Part shown: one piece after another, positions 1 through 9,269 of the stretch
Position numbering within the stretch: the stretch's first letter is position 1
How the letters are laid out: each line of letters begins with the position of its first letter
Assembly: GCA_002391525.1 (NCBI GenBank)
Contig: DGFE01000248.1
Location: forward strand, 4,372 to 25,836
DNA from: Competibacteraceae bacterium UBA3908
GTDB lineage: Bacteria > Pseudomonadota > Gammaproteobacteria > Competibacterales > Competibacteraceae
DNA length: 21,465 nucleotides
Direction of reading: 5' to 3'
Program-made: the position numbers and the translations under genes
The notes under the pieces: model-generated
Seen by the model: the letters and a program-made list of their open reading frames with translations, nothing else
The model's database searches: none
Told to the model about the DNA's origin: nothing

Positions 1-2075
1 ATCTCCACCATCTTGTCGGAGGCTTCCAGCGCCTGGCCGAGGGTGGTGATGCCCTGCGCCTCCAGCAGGTCCAGCAGCTTGAGGAAGACTTGGGCGGTCA
101 CCAGCGAATCGCCCAGCGCGGTATGGCGGCCCTGCACGTCCACCCCCAGCCGGTCGGCGATGGCGTCCAGGTTGTGGTCGTCGGTGTAATCGTGCAGATA
201 GCCGGACAGCAGCAGGGTGTCGAGCACCGGGTTGCCGAACCGCACGCCGGTCTTGCGCTCCTTGAGCCTGAGGAATTTCATGTCGAAGGCGGCGTTGTGC
301 GCGACCAGCACGGTCCGGTCGTCGCCCACGAAGGCGCGGAACTGCGGCAATACCACGTCGATGCCGGCCTTGTCCCGGACCATGTCGTCGGTGATGCCGT
401 GGAAGCGGATCGATGCCTTGGGGATCGGTCGACCCGGATTGACCAGTTGGTCGAAATTCTCGCCGGCCAGCAGCCGGCGATTGACGACGCGCACGCCGGC
501 GATCTGGATGATCTCGTCGCCCTTGGAGGGCGCCAGGCCGGTGGTTTCGGTGTCGAACACGACGTAGGTGAGCGCCGTCAGCGGATAATTGACCAAGTCG
601 CCCCATTCGGCCCGGTTCTCGTCGCCCAGGGAAAAATCGTAGAATTCCGGTCGTTCCGGCGGGCTGACGGTCGCCTCCTGCCACTGGCGCGCGGACGCCG
701 GCAGCGGCAGGCGCAGCAGAGCGTGGCCAGGCCGACGGTGGGACTGGCTCCACAGGTCGCTGTTGTGTCGCCGCAGGACTTCGCCCACTGTGGTCGCGCC
801 CACCAGATCCTGTACATGCTCGCTCAGCCAGCTTTCCAACTGATCGGCGGGCATCGGCCGGCCCGGCCAGATAATGTCCAGATAGACCCGGCGGTTGCCC
901 AGCAGGCATTCGATTTCGAAGGAATCGCCGACCCCGTGGGCGTGCAGCTGCGTGATCAGGTATTCGAGCAGCAGCATGATCGAATGGTTATCCACGTTCA
1001 GCCACAACGGCATACCCACCATTTTTACCTGGAGGCCAGCACCCTGCTCCAGGTGATGGATGACGCTGCCGATCAGGTCGGCGGAGTAGACGTTGTTCAT
1101 CGGCCAGCGGCTGGCGTACAGCGTGCGCAGATCCAGGGTCAGATCCTGCAGGCGCTGGCTGAGGCGTTCGCTTTCCTCGACGATCACCCGTTGAAACGCC
1201 ATGCGCTGCGCCCGATCCATATCGGAGAAGTTCATGATGGTTTCCGCCGCCGCGCGCAGGTTGGCCAGCGGCCGGCGCAAATCCTCGGTGCGGGTTTTGA
1301 TCAGGGAGCGATCCACCTGCCGGGTCACGTCGCGAAAGGTGATGACGAACGCGGCGCCCCGGTCGCCGGCGCCCGGCAGCAGGCTGATCCGGCAGTGGAA
1401 CATGGCCTCGTCGTCCACGGTGGCGCAGACGAATTCGGCATCGGCATCCGGGTTGCCGTCGCCGGTGCTTTGCTGGCGATAGTTGAGCAGTTGCAGGGTG
1501 CTCTCAATCGGCGCCCGCGTCCACAGCTCGTAAAGGGAGCGGCCCAACCCCAGCGCTTTGCGATTGGGCAACAGCTTCGCCGCGGCGGGATTGTAGAGCA
1601 GGATGCGGGCCGAGCCGTCGCACACCAGCACGCCCTCGGACAACTCGCGCAACACGGCTTCCAGTCGGGCTTTCTGTTCCTCGATTTCCTGCGTGCCGAT
1701 GGCCGTGGCGGCGGCTACCTCGCGGCGGGCTTTGTGCAGGGCCTCGCCCAGTTCCAGCAGCATGGCCGGAAACTGTCCCAGCCAATGTTGCCTGGGCAGT
1801 TCCAGGGTGTAGCCCGGATTGCTGCGGGTGATGATCCGGGCGCCCCGGGCCAGGGCGCCGAGCGGGATAAAGCAATGCCAGTCGAGCATCGCCCATACCA
1901 CCGTGATGCCGCCGACGATGGTGAACGCCGCCAACGCCGCCCAAAGCAGCGTTTGGTCGCGCAAGCCGGGATCGGGCACCGCCCGGTAAATCCACCAGCC
2001 CAGCCAAACCAGGGAGACGAGCGTCAGGACCGCCGGGATCAGCCACAGCAGCCAGAGCCGCGTCCGATAGCGCAT
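1..2075 (-). CDS. Membrane PAS / pseudo-histidine-kinase / DnaQ-like 3'-5' exonuclease fusion (C-terminus beyond window)
   Basis: The frame stays open from the ATG at 2075 to the left edge (691 complete codons). Two hydrophobic helices lie at about residues 7-30 and 43-63, followed by a linker and a PAS domain (about 135-240). A DHp-like helix carries E264 where the phospho-acceptor His should be (EDLRRPL instead of HELRTPL). A degenerate ATPase-like region (about 330-460) lacks a recognisable N box and a DxGxG loop. The C-terminal third is a DEDDh exonuclease with all catalytic residues present: D508 and E510 (FDTETTGL), H593/D598 (AHNAAFD), and H651/D656 (HTALGD). Established: DEDDh domains remove 3' nucleotides from DNA or RNA. 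Inferred: a membrane sensor that controls, or is controlled by, an exonuclease, with the kinase core used only for signalling or dimerisation. It starts 6 nt after the response regulator, so the two are probably cotranscribed. The true C-terminus is not visible. Confidence 0.85.
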   Translation of the reverse strand, partial: MRYRTRLWLLWLIPAVLTLVSLVWLGWWIYRAVPDPGLRDQTLLWAALAAFTIVGGITVVWAMLDWHCFIPLGALARGARIITRSNPGYTLELPRQHWLGQFPAMLLELGEALHKARREVAAATAIGTQEIEEQKARLEAVLRELSEGVLVCDGSARILLYNPAAAKLLPNRKALGLGRSLYELWTRAPIESTLQLLNYRQQSTGDGNPDADAEFVCATVDDEAMFHCRISLLPGAGDRGAAFVITFRDVTRQVDRSLIKTRTEDLRRPLANLRAAAETIMNFSDMDRAQRMAFQRVIVEESERLSQRLQDLTLDLRTLYASRWPMNNVYSADLIGSVIHHLEQGAGLQVKMVGMPLWLNVDNHSIMLLLEYLITQLHAHGVGDSFEIECLLGNRRVYLDIIWPGRPMPADQLESWLSEHVQDLVGATTVGEVLRRHNSDLWSQSHRRPGHALLRLPLPASARQWQEATVSPPERPEFYDFSLGDENRAEWGDLVNYPLTALTYVVFDTETTGLAPSKGDEIIQIAGVRVVNRRLLAGENFDQLVNPGRPIPKASIRFHGITDDMVRDKAGIDVVLPQFRAFVGDDRTVLVAHNAAFDMKFLRLKERKTGVRFGNPVLDTLLLSGYLHDYTDDHNLDAIADRLGVDVQGRHTALGDSLVTAQVFLKLLDLLEAQGITTLGQALEASDKMVE

Positions 2076-2081
2076 GGCGGC

Positions 2082-2456
2082 TCAGCCGGCTTCCGCCAGC
2101 AGTTCGCGGACGCGCTCCACCACTTCCTGGGTCGAGAACGGCTTGGTGATGTAATCGTCCGCGCCCAGCGCCAGTCCTTTCTCGCGTTCGACCTCGCGGC
2201 CCTTGGCGGTCAGCATGATGATGCGCACCCCCTTCCAGTCGGGATTGGCGCGAATCGCCTGGCAGACCTCGTAGCCGTTCTTGCGCGGCATCATCACGTC
2301 GAGCAGCACCAGATCGGGTGTCTCGGTCGCAATGGCGGCCAGCGCCGCCTCGCCATCGGAGGCGGTCCGCACTTGAAAGCCCGCCTGCTTCATCAGAAAT
2401 TCCAAGGACAGGACGATGTTCGGCTCATCGTCCACCACCAGGATCTTGTTCGCCAT
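2082..2456 (-). CDS. CheY-like single-domain response regulator
   Basis: A receiver domain of 124 residues with no output domain. The acidic pocket D9/D10, phospho-acceptor D53 (LLDVMMP), switch residue T83 and K105 (TKPF) are all present, so it should be phosphorylatable. A GGGGGAG Shine-Dalgarno stretch precedes the ATG. It lies between the DUF6489 gene and the sensor-exonuclease gene on the same strand and is almost certainly cotranscribed with the latter. That partner lacks a phospho-acceptor histidine, so the phosphate donor must be another kinase or a small-molecule donor. It may act on the neighbouring fusion protein through protein contact; this is inference from gene order only. Confidence 0.93.
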   Translation of the reverse strand: MANKILVVDDEPNIVLSLEFLMKQAGFQVRTASDGEAALAAIATETPDLVLLDVMMPRKNGYEVCQAIRANPDWKGVRIIMLTAKGREVEREKGLALGADDYITKPFSTQEVVERVRELLAEAG

Positions 2457-2495
2457 AACTCCCCCGGTCAGCCAGCGTTCTCGTTCGGGCGCGTA

Positions 2496-2819
2496 TTATG
2501 ATGATTTTTCGGCGCCGTTTCGCGCCGCGTCATGATCGCGCGGCTCCGCTGCGCCATCGGGTTTCTTGTCCGTTCCCTCCCTGGCCGAGCCGCTGGCCTT
2601 GGCGACCGCCTCCCAGAATTTCTGCACCATTTCCATCGAATGGAATTGGGTGGGCAGCAGCGGCTTGAACAGGCCGAGGGCGTCGAAGTTGACCACGCCG
2701 CGCTGCACGTTGTCGCGCAGCGCCTGCATCATGTCGTCGTGCAGAGGCTGCACGTTCGGCAGACCCAAAAACTCGCGCATTTCCTGAGCGGTGGCCTCGA
2801 CGCTGACATTGACTTTCAT
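2496..2819 (-). CDS. DUF6489-type small protein
   Basis: A soluble protein of 107 residues beginning MKVNVSVEATAQEMREFLGLP, with a conserved-looking N-terminal segment and a helical middle ending near EAVAKASG. A low-complexity charged tail (Lys, Asp, Glu, Ala) follows. The N-terminal pattern of a short beta strand, then REFLGLP, matches what I recall of the proteobacterial DUF6489 family; its function is unknown. No signal peptide or membrane segment is visible. An ATG two codons upstream (2825) is an alternative start: GAGGA lies at good distance from the 2819 ATG and rather close to the 2825 ATG. It sits between mnmG and the response regulator on the same strand. Confidence 0.8.
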   Translation of the reverse strand: MKVNVSVEATAQEMREFLGLPNVQPLHDDMMQALRDNVQRGVVNFDALGLFKPLLPTQFHSMEMVQKFWEAVAKASGSAREGTDKKPDGAAEPRDHDAARNGAEKSS

Positions 2820-2999
2820 CGACATGCTTCCTCGTGCTGCGGGGTGGCGAGCCTTGCCGCCGGAGGTTCGGCTTGGCATGGGGTGCGCTTGAATGATGGA
2901 TCAAGCATAGCAGGAACGGCGCGGGTCTTCCGACCGGCCTGGCCATCGGCGGTTTCCGGCGGTGCAAAGCTAATGGAAATCGGCGTTGCCGGCAATCGC

Positions 3000-4889
<1,890 letters not shown>

Positions 4890-4964
4890 GATTGTCAGGT
4901 ATCCGGTATCACGGGCATCGGAATCGGTTGTCGGGTTTTCCCTGGAACCTGGAATTCGATGCCT

Positions 4965-5951
4965 TCATTCGGGTTGCGGCAGCTGCACGGCATAGTTGGA
5001 CACCGGCAGCGCCACGGTGATCACACCCTGTTTGGCCAGGAATTGAGCGAAACGCTTGTAGCGGGCCTCGTCCAGTGCCGCCGGTCGCCGCGCCAGCCGC
5101 GGCAGCGTGTCGCGCCAGGCGCGCCGGTTCAACTCGTCGTCCAGGTCTTTGTGCCTGGCGATGAACGCTTTCCAGGCCTCGTCGGGATGATTGAGCAGGT
5201 ACAGCGTCGCCTGCTCCAGCGCCATCAGGAACCGTCCCAACCGGGGATCGTTGAGTTGGTCGCGATTGGCGACCAGCACCAATTCATCGTAGGGTGGCAC
5301 GCCCTCCTCCTCGGGATAGAAGGCTCGTCCCGGTTGCCTGGCCAGATCGAGTTGATTCAGCTCGAAATTGCGGAAAGCGCCGATCACCGCGTCCACCTGT
5401 TTCGACAACAGCGCCGGGGACAGCGAGAAGTTGACGTTCACCAGCGTGACGTCCGCCGTTTTCAATCCGGCCCTGGCCAGCATCGACTTGACCAGGGCTT
5501 CCTCGAAGCCGCCGACCGAATAGCCGATCTTGCGGCCCTTGAGGTCGGCCAGGGTTTTCACCGGACCCTCTCGCAGCGCGACCAGTGAATTCAGCGGCGT
5601 CGCGACCAGGGTGCCGATGCGCTTGATCGGCAGACCGGCGTTGACATGGATCGTCAACTGCGGCTGATAGGTGACGGCCACATCCACCTTGCCGGCAGCG
5701 GCCAGCTTGGGCGGATCGTTGGGATCGGCGGGCGTTTGCAGTTCGACATCCAGTTCCTGCGCGGCGAAGAAACCCTTCTCCTGGGCCACGACCAGCGCGG
5801 CGTGATCGGGATTCACGAACCAGTCGAGCATGACGGTGAGTTTTTTGCCGGCGGCGGATGGGGCTTGCGCCCAGGCGCCCGGCGTCAGCACGGCCAGACT
5901 CAGCAACAGCAGGAAAGCGCGTGATACGTGCAACATGGTGGTCAGTTCCAT
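4965..5951 (-). CDS. ABC transporter substrate-binding protein, NMT1/ThiY-like
   Basis: A protein of up to 328 residues. A hydrophobic signal peptide (LLLLSLAVLTPGAWA) ends near AWA-QA, so the product is periplasmic. The mature part is an NMT1/THI5-type periplasmic binding fold, with the N-terminal strand LDWFVNPDHAALVVAQEKGF and the segment VNVNFSLSPALLSKQVDAV. Both are typical of ThiY, which binds formylaminopyrimidine, a salvageable precursor of the thiamine pyrimidine. The ATG at 5951 directly follows the permease stop (5952-5954); the ATG at 5936 (MLHVSRAF) is an alternative that gives a more usual signal peptide. The thiamine-precursor substrate is inferred from family resemblance. Related NMT1-like proteins bind nitrate, sulfonates or other small molecules, so the exact ligand is not certain. 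Confidence 0.88.
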   Translation of the reverse strand: MELTTMLHVSRAFLLLLSLAVLTPGAWAQAPSAAGKKLTVMLDWFVNPDHAALVVAQEKGFFAAQELDVELQTPADPNDPPKLAAAGKVDVAVTYQPQLTIHVNAGLPIKRIGTLVATPLNSLVALREGPVKTLADLKGRKIGYSVGGFEEALVKSMLARAGLKTADVTLVNVNFSLSPALLSKQVDAVIGAFRNFELNQLDLARQPGRAFYPEEEGVPPYDELVLVANRDQLNDPRLGRFLMALEQATLYLLNHPDEAWKAFIARHKDLDDELNRRAWRDTLPRLARRPAALDEARYKRFAQFLAKQGVITVALPVSNYAVQLPQPE

Positions 5952-6722
5952 TCAGTCCGTTTCGGTGGTTTCGGGATTGACGCGATGCCAGGGCAGCAAC
6001 CGTTTCAGGCCGGCATCCACAATAAAATACAGACCGACCGCCAGCGCGGCCAGCACGAACAATGCCGCGAACAGCAAGTCCACCTGCATCCGGCTGTTGG
6101 CGTGCAGCATCAGGTAGCCCAGTCCGGCGCTGGAGCCGACCCATTCGCCCAGCACCGCGCCGATGGGTGCGACCGCCGCCGCTACCCGCAGCCCGGAACC
6201 CAGCGCCGGCAGCGCGGCGGGGATGGCGATATGCCGCAGCATCGCCCAGCGCCGATCCACCGGCGCCATGACTCGCGCCAGGTCCAGCCAGCCGCGCGGG
6301 GTGTGGCGCAAGCCGTCGTAAAAGTTGGCCGTTACCGGAAAATAGATGATCAGCATCGCCATGGCGATCTTGGAACCCATGCCGTAACCCAGCCACAGCA
6401 CCAGCAGCGGGGCGATGGCGAAGACCGGAATCGCCTGCGAAGCGATCAGCACCGGCAGCAGCCAGCGCCGCGCCCGCCGCGAATAGCCCAGAGTCAGCGC
6501 GGTGAAGCAGCCCAGCAAGGTGCCCAGCAGCATCCCGAGCATGATCTCCAGCGCGGTGACACCGGCGTGGTCGAACAGCGAACCGGCGTGCCGCCACAGG
6601 CTGGCCGCCACTGCCCATGGACCCGGCAGAATGTAGGGCGGCAGTTGGCCCAGCGCCACCACGAGCTGCCAGGCCGAAAGCAGACCCGCCAGCGTCAGCA
6701 GGCCGCGCCACAAACCTCTCAT
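5952..6722 (-). CDS. ABC transporter permease, ThiX-like
   Basis: An integral membrane protein of 256 residues with about six hydrophobic helices. It carries the binding-protein-dependent permease pattern, with the cytoplasmic EAA-like loop around GLRHTPRGWLDLARVMAP and a following IAIPAALPALGSGLRVAAA segment. The start codon ATG (6720-6722) overlaps the ATPase stop in an ATGA arrangement, and its stop abuts the binding-protein start. The three genes are therefore translationally coupled and form one importer. The family (SsuC/TauC/ThiX-like) contains pyrimidine, taurine and sulfonate permeases; ThiX is favoured because the neighbouring binding protein is ThiY-like. Confidence 0.88.
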   Translation of the reverse strand: MRGLWRGLLTLAGLLSAWQLVVALGQLPPYILPGPWAVAASLWRHAGSLFDHAGVTALEIMLGMLLGTLLGCFTALTLGYSRRARRWLLPVLIASQAIPVFAIAPLLVLWLGYGMGSKIAMAMLIIYFPVTANFYDGLRHTPRGWLDLARVMAPVDRRWAMLRHIAIPAALPALGSGLRVAAAVAPIGAVLGEWVGSSAGLGYLMLHANSRMQVDLLFAALFVLAALAVGLYFIVDAGLKRLLPWHRVNPETTETD

Positions 6723-7483
6723 GCCGCCCCCAGCGAGCGCAGGATGGCGCGGTAGGCGGCCTGTACCGCCGGATCGCCGGGGTCGCGGGGCGGGGCGCCG
6801 GGCAGGTCGGGCAGGGGCGACAAGGTTGCCGGTCGTCCGTTCATGATCAGAATGTGTTCCCCCAGCCGCAGCGCTTCCAGCGGGTCGTGGGTGATCAGCA
6901 GCACGGTTCGCCCGGCCAGCAGTTCGGCGGCCAGCGCCTGCAAACGTAAGCGGGTCAGTGCGTCCAGACCGGAAAACGGCTCGTCCATCAGCACCACTGG
7001 CCGGTCTTCCATCAGGGTCCGGGCCAGTGCCGCCCGCTGGCGCATCCCGCCGGACAAGGTTTCGGGCCGGGCCAGCGCGCAGTCGCTCAGCCCGACCCGC
7101 ACCAGCAGCGCCAACGCCCGCTCGCGATCCGTCCGTTCGCCGCGCAGCCGACTGCCCAGGGTGATGTTGTCCAGCACGTTCAGCCAGGGTAGCAGCAAGT
7201 CCTCCTGCGCCATGTACGCCACCCGCCCGGTCAACGGCTGACCATCGCCGCCGCGCAGGTCGCCGCTGACGCCGGGCGGGGTCAAGCCCGCCAGCAACCG
7301 CAGCAGGCTGCTCTTGCCGATGCCGCTGGGGCCGAGCAGGCAGGTGAAACAGCCTCCGGCCAACTCCAGGTCCAGCCCGTCGAACAGAATCAAACCGCCG
7401 TAGACCAGCCGCGCGGCGCGCAGGCTGACCGCCAGCGGCGTCGTGAGGGCCGGGGATTGGACGGCGATGGATGAACGGGGCAT
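6719..7483 (-). CDS. ABC transporter ATP-binding protein, ThiZ-like
   Basis: A protein of 254 residues from the ATG at 7483. It contains Walker A GPSGIGKSS (residues 51-59), a Q-loop YMAQEDLLLPW, the signature LSGGMRQR, Walker B VVLMDEPFSGLD and the H-loop THD. It should power the importer encoded downstream. The frame is open further upstream to a TTG at 7543, but that extension (rich in Pro, Asp and Arg) does not look like ABC ATPase sequence, so I prefer the ATG. No clear Shine-Dalgarno site precedes it. First gene of the three-gene operon. I looked for a TPP riboswitch in the roughly 260 nt upstream and did not find its conserved motifs. Confidence 0.9.
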   Translation of the reverse strand: MPRSSIAVQSPALTTPLAVSLRAARLVYGGLILFDGLDLELAGGCFTCLLGPSGIGKSSLLRLLAGLTPPGVSGDLRGGDGQPLTGRVAYMAQEDLLLPWLNVLDNITLGSRLRGERTDRERALALLVRVGLSDCALARPETLSGGMRQRAALARTLMEDRPVVLMDEPFSGLDALTRLRLQALAAELLAGRTVLLITHDPLEALRLGEHILIMNGRPATLSPLPDLPGAPPRDPGDPAVQAAYRAILRSLGAA

Positions 7484-7591
7484 TCGCGGGCGACACGGAT
7501 CAGGTGGAAACCGGTCGTCAGGGCAAACCGGCGGGACAAGCAATCATAGCGGCCTCGGCGGGATGCGCCTAGCTGCTTGTTGCGGTGCCGA

Positions 7592-7664
7592 ATTATAGTT
7601 AAATGGAATAAATATATAGATACTGATTCCTTTTGGATTTATTCGTTCGTTGCTAAGTTATTAT
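7592..7664. promoter_or_regulatory. AT-rich divergent control region between the ABC operon and cysH
   Basis: This patch is strikingly AT-rich compared with its neighbours. On the minus strand it contains a perfect TATAAT (7592-7597), suitable as the -10 of the ABC operon, though no good -35 is 17 bp away. On the plus strand TATTAT (7659-7664) could be the -10 for cysH, leaving a leader of about 70 nt. Both assignments are tentative. An inverted repeat lies between them. Confidence 0.4.
7606..7644. repeat. Inverted repeat GAATAAAT...ATTTATTC upstream of cysH
   Basis: GAATAAAT at 7606-7613 is the exact reverse complement of ATTTATTC at 7637-7644. Nested inside are GGAAT (7605-7609) and ATTCC (7626-7630). 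Widely spaced AT-rich palindromes of this kind are typical LysR-type operators, and CysB controls cysH in related bacteria. A CysB-like site is therefore a reasonable guess, not a demonstrated match. Confidence 0.4.
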
Positions 7665-7666
7665 GA

Positions 7667-7689
7667 ATGATGCACGTTATGATGCACGT
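7667..7689 (+). repeat. Tandem 12-bp direct repeat in the cysH leader
   Basis: ATGATGCACGT occurs at 7667-7677 and again at 7679-7689, a strict 12-bp period. It lies between the candidate -10 and the cysH start. Its role is unknown. Confidence 0.6.
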
Positions 7690-7743
7690 GGTGTCTCAAC
7701 GCAAACCGGCCACAGCAGCCCAAGAACCGAAGGTAGGCAGTCC

Positions 7744-8487
7744 ATGACTCAGGCGCAGACGCAGACGGAAACCGATCCTCGGGAAGATTCCGCGCAGCCT
7801 TGGTTCGATCTGGCGGAAATGAACCGCGAATTGGAGGTCGTGGGCGCCGAGCAGCGGGTGAACTGGGCGTTGGAAAATTTCCCAGGCCGTATCGTACTGA
7901 CCTCCAGTTTCGGCGCCCAGTCGGCGGTCTGCCTGCACATGGTCACCCGCCAGCAAGCTGATGTTCCGGTGGTGCTGATCGATACCGGTTATCTGTTTCC
8001 CGAAACCTACCGGTTCATCGACGAGCTGTCGGAGCGCTTGTCCCTGAACCTCCAGATCTACCGCGCCCAGCATAGTCCGGCCTGGCAGGAAGCCCGCTAC
8101 GGAAAACTTTGGGAACAGGGTTTGGAGGGGATCGAACGCTACAACTGGCTCAACAAGGTCGAGCCGATGCAGCGGGCGCTCAGGGAGCTGGGCGCGATGG
8201 CCTGGATTTCCGGGCTGCGGCGGCAGCAGGCGAAAAGCCGCCAGCAACTCGACGTGCTGCTCTGGCGCAACGGCCGTTGCAAGGTGCATCCGCTGATCGA
8301 CTGGACCGACCGCGACGTCTATCGTTACCTGACCCGATACAACCTGCCTTATCATCCATTGTGGGAACAGGGCTACGTTTCCATCGGCGACGTGCATACC
8401 ACCCGCCGGCTGGTGGATGGCATGAGCGAGGAAGAAACCCGTTTCTTCGGCCTCAAGCGCGAGTGCGGTTTGCACGAACACGTTTGA
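7744..8487 (+). CDS. cysH: Phosphoadenylyl-sulfate (PAPS) reductase, thioredoxin-dependent
   Basis: A protein of 247 residues from the ATG at 7744, close to the length of E. coli CysH. It reduces PAPS to sulfite and PAP in assimilatory sulfate reduction, using thioredoxin. The PP-loop SSFGAQSA is at residues 54-61. The catalytic cysteine lies in the C-terminal ECGLHEH (C241). The paired-cysteine motif that binds the 4Fe-4S cluster of APS reductases is absent, so PAPS is the expected substrate. The frame opens 27 codons earlier at 7663, but only the 7744 ATG has a Shine-Dalgarno-like AGGTAGG upstream, and the extra residues do not resemble CysH. No other cys gene is adjacent. Confidence 0.94.
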   Translation: MTQAQTQTETDPREDSAQPWFDLAEMNRELEVVGAEQRVNWALENFPGRIVLTSSFGAQSAVCLHMVTRQQADVPVVLIDTGYLFPETYRFIDELSERLSLNLQIYRAQHSPAWQEARYGKLWEQGLEGIERYNWLNKVEPMQRALRELGAMAWISGLRRQQAKSRQQLDVLLWRNGRCKVHPLIDWTDRDVYRYLTRYNLPYHPLWEQGYVSIGDVHTTRRLVDGMSEEETRFFGLKRECGLHEHV

Positions 8488-9060
8488 TCATCGCGCTGTC
8501 GGGGCGCTCCTCGCCTGACCGGCGCAAATGGGCGTAGGGCGGCAAACTCCGCACGCGCCGATCCTCGACCGGCCCGCCGACGGTGAAATGATAAAGCGAC
8601 TGCCAGGCCAGGCCGTCGAGCCCCAGCAACCGATGCACGGCGTCGTCGAAGAAGCAACCGATCCCGGTGGCGCGCACGCCGACGGTTTCCGCTTCCAGAT
8701 AGAGAAGCTGTCCCAGCAGGCCGGTTTTCCAGAATAGCTCCCGATACACCCACGACGCGCTCTGGAACGGATCCGCGAACCCGGTTGAAAACCCGACCGC
8801 GAAGCAGGAATCGGCGGCGATATCCTGATGACAGGAAATCACCCGCGCCGCCTCGCGAGCATCACCCACGGTCAACTGGTAAGGCGGCGGATGCTCCGGC
8901 GCCTGCTCGACCTTTCACCAAGTCCACTCGCCATGCAGCGCCCGGCGCAATTCCGCCAGCGTCTCCGTGCTCCGCGCCAGGAGATAGGAACCAGTCCGTG
9001 TGGCATCCGCTTTCGGCGTTCGTATATAAACCCTGCCTGAAGTTGGACCTCGATCCGATG
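8453..9060 (-). pseudogene. Decayed nitroreductase-family gene (C-terminal part only)
   Basis: Reading the minus strand, the segment from about 8875 to 8530 encodes a clear nitroreductase-type C-terminal half: SCHQDIAADSCFAVGF, GQLLYLEAETVGVRATGIG, CFFDDAVHRLLGL, WQSLYHFTVGGPVED. This resembles the SagB/nitroreductase-like FMN flavoproteins. Just upstream in the same frame a TGA (8915-8917) interrupts GEWTW/KVEQAPEHPPPY. Further upstream the homology jumps frame near 8990-9005: FIYERRKRMPHG in one frame continues as TGSYLLARSTETLAELRRAL in another. The N-terminal two thirds are absent. One nonsense codon, one frameshift and a large 5' deletion make this a dead gene. Its 3' end overlaps the end of cysH by 35 nt on the opposite strand. 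The interval 9061-9131 beyond it shows nothing recognisable. Confidence 0.82.
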
Positions 9061-9131
9061 GAGCGCGACGCCAGCCGGTGCGTGCGCGACTGAGCGGGTG
9101 AATTCCAGCACATTTTAAGTCAGTTTTTGTA

Positions 9132-9160
9132 TTGAGATTCATTCTCATTTGCACTATTAT
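9132..9160 (+). promoter_or_regulatory. Sigma70 promoter overlapped by a Fur box
   Basis: A -35 TTGAGA (9132-9137) and a -10 TATTAT (9155-9160) are separated by exactly 17 bp. The stretch 9133-9147, TGAGATTCATTCTCA, matches the 7-1-7 Fur inverted repeat (TGATAAT N ATTATCA) at 11 of 14 positions. It covers the -35 and spacer, where bound Fe-Fur would block RNA polymerase. Transcription would start near 9167, giving a leader of about 100 nt before the ferritin-like gene. Confidence 0.75.
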
Positions 9161-9193
9161 GTTATTAAGTCGCAACGGCACTGATTGTGACGA

Positions 9194-9221
9194 GCCACGC
9201 CAGCGGCGTGGCGACCACGCC
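9194..9221 (+). promoter_or_regulatory. Leader with two mutually exclusive hairpins
   Basis: GCCACGCC (9194-9201) pairs perfectly with GGCGTGGC (9205-9212) across a 3-nt loop. The same GGCGTGG (9205-9211) can instead pair with CCACGCC (9215-9221), again with a 3-nt loop. The two stems cannot form together. They sit in the predicted untranslated leader of the iron operon, about 50 nt before the ferritin start codon. A T6 run lies at 9242-9247, too far away to make a classical terminator. Confidence 0.5.
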
Positions 9222-9269
9222 GACCGACACGCGAGCACAAGTTTTTTGAGACGAAAAGGCAGCATCGAC

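Noticed and set aside
90..2501. A plus-strand open frame of about 800 codons
   Set aside because: It lies exactly codon-on-codon opposite the sensor-exonuclease frame and extends over the response regulator. Its translation is low-complexity (Gln, Gly, His, Ala) and matches no fold. High GC makes such antisense frames long.
7484..7743. TPP riboswitch for the ThiZXY-like operon
   Set aside because: The conserved CTGAGA and ACCTGATCTGG-type motifs were not found on the minus strand of the leader.
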